Source: Zoogloea sp041917255 (GTDB taxonomy: Bacteria; Pseudomonadota; Gammaproteobacteria; Burkholderiales; Rhodocyclaceae). Taken from it: a DNA stretch of 64,000 nucleotides. The stretch covers positions 120,028 to 184,027 of the forward strand of contig JAYRYA010000004.1 in assembly GCA_041917255.1 (NCBI GenBank), written 5' to 3'. Positions 7,767 through 14,651 of this stretch are shown in pieces (the stretch's first letter is position 1; the number at the start of each line of letters is the position of its first letter). Under the pieces are notes generated by a model, which was not told the DNA's origin, ran no database searches, and worked only from the letters and a program-made list of their open reading frames with translations. Position numbers and translations under genes: made by a program.

Positions 7767-8807
7767 CTAGCGGGCGAGGAGTTCCCGAAGATGGCTGTCC
7801 ACTTCGGCGATGGCGTGGGCGTCGGTGCCGAACAGGGCGAGGTGGCCGTCGATGCTGCTCACGGGACGGAACTCGCTGTTCGGGATCAGCTGCTGCTCGG
7901 CCACGCAGTCGCTGGGCGGAAAGAACATGTCGTGGCTGATCGGCATCACGAAGGTCTTGGCCTTGATGCGGCCCAGGGCTTCAGCGAGATCGCCGCCGGT
8001 GTGGCGGCTCACGTCCCCGCGCTGCCACTTCCAGGCCATGGTAAGCAGGTTGTTCGGGTCCATCGGGCCGAAGTAGCCGGTCATGAACTGGTCCACGAAG
8101 GCCTGCATCGAGTCGAAGCCCAGCACCCGGTGGCGCCCGCAGCGGAAGAACTCGGTGCTCCAGCCCATCACCGTCCAGATCCTGGCGTGGCGCTTGAGGC
8201 CCGCCGCCACGTCGTCCGCCGATGAATAATCGCCGTTGCGGAAACCCGGATCGGTGGTGATGGCCTCGACGAGCGTCTCGGTGAACACGAAGTCGTGCTC
8301 GGTGTTGCAGGCAGTGCCGGCGATGGGCGCGGCGCGCTCGACCATGTCGGGGTAGCGCACCGCCCATTCATAGGTCTGCTGGGCGCCCATCGAGCCGCCC
8401 ACCACCAGCGCCAGGCGCTCGATGCCGAAGTGCTCGGTGACGAGCCGGTGCTGGGCGCGCACGTCGTCGCCGATGCGCACCTTCGGAAACTTCGGCCCGG
8501 CGATGGCGGCCGGCGCGTTGCTCGGCGACAGGGACAGGCCGCTGCCGATCTGGTTCACCACGATGATGAAATAGCGCGTCGGGTCGAGGGCGTGGTCCGG
8601 GCCGATGTACACCTGCTCCATGATCTTGCTGGTGCCGGAATACCAGGTTGGCACCAGGATCGCATTGTCGCGGGCGGCGTTGAGGGTGCCGTGGGTGGCC
8701 ACGGCGAGCGTGCAGTCGGGCAGCACGCCGCCTTCCTCCAGCTCCAGCGTGCCGATGTTGATGGTCTTGAACGGACCGTGGTTGTCCTGGCTGTAATAGT
8801 TGTTCAT
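7767..8807 (-). CDS. Alpha/beta hydrolase of the homoserine O-acetyltransferase (MetX) family
   Basis: A 346-residue protein with the MetX-type alpha/beta fold. The nucleophile elbow is VVGGSMGAQQ with Ser139; candidates for the rest of the triad are Asp293 in SHDMFF and His322 in DGHLALFG. The start ATG at 8805-8807 has a strong GGAGGAG ribosome binding site. MetX acylates homoserine, but many relatives are esterases. This copy is last in an operon after a Baeyer-Villiger monooxygenase and an SDR, so hydrolysis of the ester or lactone made by the monooxygenase is the more likely job (inference). No methionine gene is nearby. Confidence 0.85.
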   Translation of the reverse strand: MNNYYSQDNHGPFKTINIGTLELEEGGVLPDCTLAVATHGTLNAARDNAILVPTWYSGTSKIMEQVYIGPDHALDPTRYFIIVVNQIGSGLSLSPSNAPAAIAGPKFPKVRIGDDVRAQHRLVTEHFGIERLALVVGGSMGAQQTYEWAVRYPDMVERAAPIAGTACNTEHDFVFTETLVEAITTDPGFRNGDYSSADDVAAGLKRHARIWTVMGWSTEFFRCGRHRVLGFDSMQAFVDQFMTGYFGPMDPNNLLTMAWKWQRGDVSRHTGGDLAEALGRIKAKTFVMPISHDMFFPPSDCVAEQQLIPNSEFRPVSSIDGHLALFGTDAHAIAEVDSHLRELLAR

Positions 8808-8868
8808 GTCGATCTCCTCCGGGGTGGGGGCCGGCCGCGCGGGGCGGCCGGTGCTGCGGGTGGGGGCG

Positions 8869-9636
8869 TCAGCGCGCGGTATAGCCGCCGTCGATGACCA
8901 GCTCGGCGCCGGTGACCCAGCGCGACTCGTCCGACGCCAGATACACCGCGCCCCAGGCGATGTCGTCCGGGGTGCCGGTGCCGCCCAGCGGGTGCAGGGC
9001 GTCGAGGCTGGCCTTGGCGGCGCTGCGCTCCAGGCCGGCGTCGTGCACGTAGCGGTCCACCAGCGCCGTGAAGATGAAGCCCGGATGGATGGAGTTCACC
9101 CGGATGCGCTCGCTGGCGTAGGTGAGGGCGTCGTTCTTGCTCATGCAGCGCACCGCGCCCTTGGCTGCGTGGTAGGGCGGAATGTCGCCGCCCCCGACAA
9201 TGCCGTAGATCGACGAGATGTTGATCACCGAGCCGCCGCCCGCCTGACGCAGGTAGGGGATGACGTGCTTGGTACACAGGAAGACGGCGGTCGCATCGAC
9301 GGCCATCACCCGGTTCCACTCGGCCAGGGAGAGACGGTCGGTGGGCACGTTCTCGCCCTCGATGCCGGCGTTGTTCACCAGCACATCGAGACGCCCGAAG
9401 GCTTCGAAGGCCGCCCGCATGGCCGCGCTGACCTGGGCTTCGTCGGTGACGTCGGTCTGCACGAAGAGTGCCCGCCCGCCGCCTGCGGCGATGCGCTCGG
9501 CCACCGCGCGGCCGTTGGGGTCGCGGTCGAGCACCACAATGGCGGCGCCCTCGTCGGCCATGCGCTGCACGATGGCTGCGCCAAGTCCGTTGCTGCCGCC
9601 AGTGATGACGGCGGCCTTGCCGGAAAGTCGATTCAT
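8869..9636 (-). CDS. Short-chain dehydrogenase/reductase (SDR)
   Basis: A 255-residue classical SDR. The cofactor motif TGGSNGLG is at 12-19, NNAG at 88-91, the catalytic serine is at 141-142, and Tyr155-x3-Lys159 lies in PPYHAAKG. Asp37 after strand beta-2 (VVLDRD) favours NAD(H). It sits between the Baeyer-Villiger gene (24 bases upstream) and the hydrolase gene (61 bases downstream) on the same strand. The natural role in such an operon is oxidation of a secondary alcohol to the ketone that the monooxygenase uses. The ribosome binding site is AAAGGA. The substrate is not evident from sequence. Confidence 0.9.
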   Translation of the reverse strand: MNRLSGKAAVITGGSNGLGAAIVQRMADEGAAIVVLDRDPNGRAVAERIAAGGGRALFVQTDVTDEAQVSAAMRAAFEAFGRLDVLVNNAGIEGENVPTDRLSLAEWNRVMAVDATAVFLCTKHVIPYLRQAGGGSVINISSIYGIVGGGDIPPYHAAKGAVRCMSKNDALTYASERIRVNSIHPGFIFTALVDRYVHDAGLERSAAKASLDALHPLGGTGTPDDIAWGAVYLASDESRWVTGAELVIDGGYTAR

Positions 9637-9659
9637 GGTGGTTGTCCTTTCCGCTGGGC

Positions 9660-11312
9660 TCAGCGCATCTCGAAGCCGGGGTAGCCCTGGCTCGCCAGCT
9701 GGTCGCACTTCTGATTGTAGTTGCCCACCCCGCCGATGTAGGACAGCAGCCGACGGGGCTTGCCGTCGACGTTGGAGCCCATGTACCAGGAGTCGGTCTT
9801 GACCACGAGGGTCTTGTTGGCCGTCTCGTCGTGGTGCTGCACCCATTCGTCCTGCAGGGATTCGGTGGCCTCGACGACCTTCTTGCCGTTGCGACGGGCG
9901 TAATCGATGCAGTCGGTGATCCAGTCCACCTGCTGCTGGAGGCAGGTGGTCATGTTGCACAGGGCGGCGGAGGGGGCGAGCGGGGCGCCGGTGGTGAACA
10001 GGTTGGGGTAGCCGTGCACCTGCAGGCCCATCGCGGTGCGGATCTCCTGGCTCCATTCGGCCTTCAGGGAGCGCCCGTCGCGGCCGCGGATGTCGATCCG
10101 GGTGAGGGCGCCGGAGCCGGCATCGAAGCCCACCGCAAGGATGATCACGTCCGCTTCGTGGATCACCCCGTCAGCGGTCTGGATGCCCTCCGGCACCACG
10201 CGCTCGATGGGCACGGTGCGGCAGTCCACCGCCGTCACGTTGGGCTGCAGGTACACCTCGAGGTACTTGTTTTCCAGCGGCACGCGGTGGGTGCCGAAGC
10301 CGTATTCGGTGGGGATCAGCAGATCGCACAGCGCGGGGTTGTGGTGCAGGCGTTCGCGCATCTTGGCGCGGACGAACTTCGACACTTCCTCGCTCACCGC
10401 CTCGTCGAAGAACATCTCGGGGAAGGACGCCAGCCACAGGGCGAGGGAGCCGTCCTCCCACAGATTCTCGAGCACCGCGGTGCGCTCCTCCGGCGTCTTC
10501 TCGGCCCACGGGCCCGCGTCGAAGTCGTAGTCGAAGCCGGCGAAGGTGCTGCGCACGCGGGCCTTGAGTTCATGGAAGCGCGAACCCCACTTCTCCCAAT
10601 CCGCCCCGGAATACTTCGGGTTGCGCATCGGGATCACGTATTGCGGCGTGCGCACGAAGATCTTCATCGAGCCCACCTCCGGCGCGATGGTCTGGATCAC
10701 CTGGATGCCGGTGGCGCCGGTGCCCACCACGGCCACGCGCTTGCCCTTCAGATCCACCGGCTCCTTCGGCCACAGGCCGGTGTGGAAGATCTGGCCCTTG
10801 AACGTCGATTGGCCGGGGAAGCGGTCGGACAGCGGCGCCGACAGCATGCCGCAGCAGGCGATCAGGAACTGGGCGGTGATCCTCTCGCCGGCGGCGGTCT
10901 CGATCCGCCACAGGTCCTCGGTCTCGTCGAAATGGGCCGAGGCGATCCGGGTGCTGAACTGGATGTCCTTCTTCAGATCGAGGGTGTCGGCCACGTAGTT
11001 GAGCCAGCGCTCGGTCTCGGGCTGGGCCGGGAAACGCTCGGAGGGCTGCCAGGATTTGTACAGCTCCTCCGAGAACCAGTATTGGTAGATCTCGGCCTGG
11101 GAATCGAAGCGCGCGCCGGGGTAACGGTTCCAGTACCAGGTGCCACCGACGCCGGTGCCCGTCTCAAAGGCGCGCACCTTCATGCCCATCTCCCGCAGGC
11201 GGTGAAGCTGATACAAACCGGCCACACCGGCGCCGATGATGAGCGCGTCCAGATGCGTCACCGCATCGGCCGGGGTGGAGGTGGAGGTCGGTTGGGGGCG
11301 GGTCGTGCTCAT
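9660..11312 (-). CDS. Baeyer-Villiger flavin monooxygenase
   Basis: A 550-residue type I Baeyer-Villiger monooxygenase that converts a ketone to an ester or lactone with NADPH and O2. It has two Rossmann motifs, GAGVAG at 27-32 (FAD) and GTGATG at 197-202 (NADPH), framing the family fingerprint FxGxxxHxxxWP, here FKGQIFHTGLWP at 171-182. Other family strings are GVGGTWYWNRYPGARFD and VGFDAGSGALTRIDIRG. The length is normal for cyclohexanone/cyclopentadecanone/steroid-type enzymes. It is first in a minus-strand operon with an SDR and an alpha/beta hydrolase, giving alcohol to ketone to ester to acid plus alcohol. The ribosome binding site is AAGGAG. The sequence does not show whether the ketone is alicyclic, linear or steroid-like. 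Confidence 0.93.
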   Translation of the reverse strand: MSTTRPQPTSTSTPADAVTHLDALIIGAGVAGLYQLHRLREMGMKVRAFETGTGVGGTWYWNRYPGARFDSQAEIYQYWFSEELYKSWQPSERFPAQPETERWLNYVADTLDLKKDIQFSTRIASAHFDETEDLWRIETAAGERITAQFLIACCGMLSAPLSDRFPGQSTFKGQIFHTGLWPKEPVDLKGKRVAVVGTGATGIQVIQTIAPEVGSMKIFVRTPQYVIPMRNPKYSGADWEKWGSRFHELKARVRSTFAGFDYDFDAGPWAEKTPEERTAVLENLWEDGSLALWLASFPEMFFDEAVSEEVSKFVRAKMRERLHHNPALCDLLIPTEYGFGTHRVPLENKYLEVYLQPNVTAVDCRTVPIERVVPEGIQTADGVIHEADVIILAVGFDAGSGALTRIDIRGRDGRSLKAEWSQEIRTAMGLQVHGYPNLFTTGAPLAPSAALCNMTTCLQQQVDWITDCIDYARRNGKKVVEATESLQDEWVQHHDETANKTLVVKTDSWYMGSNVDGKPRRLLSYIGGVGNYNQKCDQLASQGYPGFEMR

Positions 11313-11675
11313 TTTGTCTCCTTCACTTTCTTGTGGGTCGGGCCGCCCCCGGGAAGGGGGAAAGCCGCTGGAAGCGGTGCGGCGTCGGGGTCAAAGCCGC
11401 GACTGCCGCTGCCGTGGAGACAATTTATGGGCGGGGCCGGCCGGCGATCTTGTCGATCCTTGGCGATCTTTTGAACGAAACGGGAAAACCCCCGATTTAG
11501 CCGCCCGCGCGGCGCAAACCCCTGTTTTTGCGTGATTAGAATCGGCCCGGCACAAGATCGATGGCATGCCGGCGATGTGATGAAAGGGCTGGCGGTAGGC
11601 GCCGGGGTCTCGTGCGATCAAGAAGAAACGGCCAGGTAAATCCGGCCGCCCAACCCCACGTCAAAGGAGACCCCC
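11313..11675. other. Divergent intergenic region of the Baeyer-Villiger operon
   Basis: About 360 bases between the monooxygenase gene (minus) and the outer-membrane protein gene (plus). Both promoters should lie here. I found no convincing sigma-54 or sigma-70 pair. A ribosome binding site AAAGGAGA at about 11663-11670 precedes ATG 11676. Confidence 0.35.
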
Positions 11676-12591
11676 ATGAACGCATCCGTCCGTCTGCCCG
11701 CTGCCCGCTCGGAAGCGGCCCATCGGCGCGCTACTCGCCGCCAGCCTGATCGCCGCCGCGCTGCCCCGCGTTTCCCACGCAGTGGCTGTCGACCCCGGCG
11801 ACTACACCTACCTGCCGCCCGGCACCGGCCTCGCGCTGCTCTACTACCAGCACGCCTCCGGCAAATCCCTGTATTCCGGCGGGCACAAGGTATCGGGCAA
11901 TGCCGATCTCGACGTGGACGTGGGCATCGCCCGCGGTGTGAAGTACGTGGATGTGGGCGGCGTCACCGTCGCCCCGCAGTTCCTGCTGCCCTTTGGCCAG
12001 GTGCGCACCGGCGGCGACCTGACCGGTCTGGACGTGGCCAACGGCGTGGGCGACCTGATCCTCGCCTCCACCCTCTTTCTGCTCAAGGACGACCCCGGCC
12101 GGCGCTCCTTCGGCATCACCCCCTGGCTGTGGCTGCCCACCGGCAAGTACGACCCGCAACGGGCGCTCAACCCTTTTGGCGAGAACCGCTGGAAGTTCGC
12201 GCTGCAGGGCGCGGCCGTGGTGCCGCGGGGCGAAAAGTTCACCCTCGACCTCGTGGGCGACATGCAGTGGTTTGGCGACAACACCCACTTCGGCACCGAC
12301 CGCCGCACCCTCAGCCAGCGCCCCATCTGGGAGGCCCAGGCCCACCTGCGCTATCACGTCGCCCCCACCACCAGCCTCCACGTGACGCTGTCGCAACTGG
12401 CCGGCGGCGAGACCGAGGTGGACGGCGCCCGCCAGAACGACCGCCAGCGCCGCACCCGCGCCCTCGTCGGCGCCGGGCACTTCTTCGCCCCCGGCTGGCA
12501 GCTGCTCGGCTCCGCCGGCCGCGATCTGGCGGTGGAAAACGGCGTGCGGGAAGACCTGCGGGTCAATCTGCGGCTGTTGAAGGTGTTCTGA
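11676..12591 (+). pseudogene. Outer-membrane transporter of the phenol-degradation MetA family, signal peptide out of frame
   Basis: The main frame encodes about 270 residues of a beta-barrel protein: YTYLPPGTGLALLYYQH, ANGVGDLILASTLF, PWLWLPTGKYD, SLHVTLSQLAGGE and a terminal LRLLKVF. This is the pattern of putative channels linked to degradation of hydrophobic aromatics. The same frame continues upstream into a good signal peptide, RPIGALLAASLIAAALPRV ending SHA, but it reaches a stop at 11677 without an ATG or GTG start. The only ATG with a ribosome binding site (AAAGGAG) is at 11676, one frame away. One base must be skipped between about 11680 and 11715 to join start and signal peptide. 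This may be a real frameshift or a sequencing error. A shorter start at GTG 11782 would lose export. Confidence 0.75.
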
Positions 12592-12777
12592 CGGCGTTTG
12601 CATCCAGCCCGGCCACCTGCCTTTTGCGGGCGGCTGGGGCGGGCTCGCGTACCGGCATCGTTCCGCGGGCCAGCTCCTTGACGAGCGATCACGCTGAGGC
12701 GTGTCGCTTTGGCGCGGTCATCAAGACTGCACGTCCATCCTACATGCAGTCCCACGAGGCCGCACACGCATCACCCG

Positions 12778-13572
12778 TCACCGGTGTCCGCCTCCGTTCG
12801 TCGCCGCCCCGATCAAATCCCCTTCGTTCAGCCCCACCGTGTAATGCCCGCCATCTTCCTTCTTTAGCGCGAGTAGGTCGTAGGTCTTCACCATGTCCAG
12901 AAGCCCAGAGTGCCCGTAGCTGGCGGGTGAGAAGCCGGGGTCGGTGCGTTTAAGGTACTGGCCGAGGGATGCAAGGGAGATGCGGCCTTCCGATGTGCCG
13001 GCGGCGAGGAGGGCGACGGCATCGGCGACGAACTTGGGGCGGCGTTTGATGACGGCGGGCTTGAGGGGCTCGGTCTTTGCCGGGGCCGGTTTGTCGGTGG
13101 GGTGCTCGGTCGTGCTGGCCACCGGTGCGGGGGCAGGTGCCCATTCAAAAAACTGGTCGCTGGCGTTGCGCAGGGCGTCAGGGGTTTTCGCTTCGCCAAC
13201 GATGCAGACGGTGGCGCCCCGCTCCCGGAGCTTGCGGCACAGGTAGGCGAAGTCAGAGTCGCTGGTGACGAGGCAGAACTTGTCGGCCCGGTGGTCGAAC
13301 ATCGCCTCTAGCGCGTCGAGGGCCAGGGCGATGTCGGCGGTGTTCTTCCCTGCGGCGTACTGGTACTGCAAACAGGGCGTGAAGGCCTGGCGGACGAGCG
13401 CTTCCTGCCACGTTTTCGAGAGGGTGGTGTGATTGCCGTAGCCGCGACGCAGCACGACGCGGCCAAACTGCGCCACCACGCGAAGGGCGTAGTCGAGGAT
13501 GTCAGGCGTGGTGTTGTCACAATCGACAAGGACGGCGATGCGGGCTTCGACAGGCAGATGGGGAGCACTCAT
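12778..13572 (-). CDS. NYN-domain RNase-like protein with C-terminal OST-HTH (LOTUS) domain
   Basis: A 264-residue protein. Residues about 11-145 form a NYN (LabA/DUF88) domain of the PIN-like nuclease fold, with acidic residues in LVDCDN (Asp17, Asp19), NTADIALALD and TSDSDF that can bind metal. A proline/lysine-rich linker follows, then an OST-HTH/LOTUS domain at about 173-250 (FVADAVALLA, LGQYLKRTDPGFSPASYG, LLDMVKTYDLLAL), a fold that can bind RNA. Bacterial proteins of this layout are usually annotated as NYN domain proteins and are thought to process RNA; the targets are unknown. It stands alone on the minus strand and no strong ribosome binding site is visible. Confidence 0.85.
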   Translation of the reverse strand: MSAPHLPVEARIAVLVDCDNTTPDILDYALRVVAQFGRVVLRRGYGNHTTLSKTWQEALVRQAFTPCLQYQYAAGKNTADIALALDALEAMFDHRADKFCLVTSDSDFAYLCRKLRERGATVCIVGEAKTPDALRNASDQFFEWAPAPAPVASTTEHPTDKPAPAKTEPLKPAVIKRRPKFVADAVALLAAGTSEGRISLASLGQYLKRTDPGFSPASYGHSGLLDMVKTYDLLALKKEDGGHYTVGLNEGDLIGAATNGGGHR

Positions 13573-13745
13573 CGTGGGCAGGGATCTTATGGTAACGGGA
13601 AGATGTTAGTGGCAAACGGCGTCGAGTGCTTCAGTGCCGATCAGGCGTCGGCAAGTCCGGTGTGGCCAGACTGCTCTGTTCAGTCTCAACCCCACGCGGA
13701 GCGTGCGGTGGTTGGCGGGTGTTCAGGAAGACGCGTCAGCGGGCC

Positions 13746-14171
13746 TTATTCCGCCGTACCCACTTCCACCCCCAGCCGATCCAGATTCTCCTCATTCGCC
13801 GGTTTCACGATGTGGGCGACTGCTTCGGCGATGCGGGCGTCGGCGAAGGTCTGATCCCAGTGGAGCGTAGTGCCGCCGCCGGTAGGTTCGAGGCTGATGG
13901 CGAGCCGGAAGAAGGGGGCGCAGGTGTGCTGGATCACCACGCGGTGGTCGGGGGCGATGGTTTCGAAGCGGACTTCGTTGGGATAGACCGTGCCGTCAGG
14001 GCCGATCATGTCGAAGCGCCATTCGCCGCCGGGCTGGAAGTCGAAGGCATGGAAGCGATTGGTGAAGCCCAGCGGCCCCCACCAGCGGACGAGGCGTTCG
14101 GGGTTGCGGATGGCCTCGAAGAGGGTGGCTGGCGAAGCGGCGAAATAGCGTGAGGTGGTGAAAGTGGTCAT
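13746..14171 (-). CDS. SRPBCC (AHSA1/START-like) domain protein
   Basis: A 141-residue protein of the SRPBCC superfamily: SRYFAASPATLFEAIRNPER, LVRWWGPLGFTN, FQPGGEWRFDMIGPDG and a C-terminal helix. These small helix-grip proteins bind hydrophobic ligands; the AHSA1-like subgroup is often encoded next to ArsR regulators, but none is adjacent here. AGGAGG occurs about 12 bases before the ATG, rather far for an ideal site. The function is not predictable from context: upstream is the nitrite assimilation control region, downstream a 170-base gap and the NYN protein. Confidence 0.85.
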   Translation of the reverse strand: MTTFTTSRYFAASPATLFEAIRNPERLVRWWGPLGFTNRFHAFDFQPGGEWRFDMIGPDGTVYPNEVRFETIAPDHRVVIQHTCAPFFRLAISLEPTGGGTTLHWDQTFADARIAEAVAHIVKPANEENLDRLGVEVGTAE

Positions 14172-14332
14172 GGCCGGGTGGCGCCTCCTGTTGATGGCCT
14201 TCGGGCGGGATGTGCATACCCACTATAGCCATTTGGGTGACGAGCGATCAGGCGGTGGCGACGAGTGATCGAGCTTCTAGCCACATTGTGGCGGGCGCCG
14301 ACTTGGATTCTCCGCTGCAGGTCGGGGTTTTA

Positions 14333-14369
14333 TGCACCAATCTGGGGCTTGCTGCACTGCGGTGGGGCT
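14333..14369 (+). promoter_or_regulatory. Two tandem NtrC-like boxes
   Basis: TGCACC-N5-GGGGCT at 14333-14349 is repeated as TGCACT-N5-GGGGCT at 14353-14369, exactly 20 bases (two helical turns) later. The NtrC consensus is TGCACC-N5-GGTGCA; the left halves match 6/6 and 5/6, the right halves 4/6. They lie roughly 75-100 bases before the predicted sigma-54 transcription start, a normal enhancer position for nitrogen control. Confidence 0.6.
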
Positions 14370-14411
14370 GGATATGGGCCTCAAACCCCTGGTTTTCCGC
14401 AGAAAACCGTC

Positions 14412-14427
14412 TGGCACGATATCTGCT
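14412..14427 (+). promoter_or_regulatory. Sigma-54 promoter of the nirB operon
   Basis: TGGCACG-ATAT-CTGCT matches the -24/-12 consensus TGGCACG-N4-TTGCW with only one mismatch, and the invariant GG (14413-14414) and GC (14425-14426) are separated by ten bases. Transcription would start near 14437, leaving a leader of about 215 bases before nirB. Confidence 0.75.
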
Positions 14428-14439
14428 GAGTAGTTGTTG

Positions 14440-14490
14440 CCCGCTGGCAGTGTCGTCGCGGGTCGTATCGCCTCCGCCAACGACGGCGGA
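14440..14490 (+). ncRNA. Tandem-hexaloop leader RNA, candidate ANTAR (NasT/NasR) target
   Basis: Two hairpins start right after the predicted transcription start. P1: CCCGC (14440-14444), bulged T, GGC, six-base loop AGTGTC (14449-14454), GTC, GCGGG (14458-14462). P2: TCCGCC (14473-14478), six-base loop AACGAC (14479-14484), GGCGGA (14485-14490). Both hexaloops carry A at position 1 and G at position 4, the signature described for ANTAR-domain antiterminator targets, and the linker is ten bases. NasR and NasT use such elements to control nitrate/nitrite assimilation operons. I see no classical U-tract terminator in the leader, so the off-state mechanism is open. Confidence 0.65.
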
Positions 14491-14605
14491 ACCCGAGAGC
14501 GTCGCGTGCACCGCACCTGCAACCTCGTTGTTCCAACCCGACTTTGATCCGCGTTCCGCGGGGGCCATGATGTCTGCGCCGCTCGTCTCCCGAGCACTGG
14601 CAAGG

Positions 14606-14639
14606 ATGTCCTGGATGTCCCCGGCAGGAGCCAGGACGT
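14606..14639 (+). promoter_or_regulatory. Hairpin just upstream of nirB
   Basis: GTCCTGG (14608-14614) and CCAGGAC (14631-14637) pair perfectly around a 16-base loop, extended by a U-G and an A-U pair. It ends 12 bases before the nirB ATG and leaves the likely ribosome binding site CAGGA (14641-14645) free. It could be the switchable element of the leader or an mRNA stabiliser. Confidence 0.45.
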
Positions 14640-14651
14640 GCAGGATTCATC

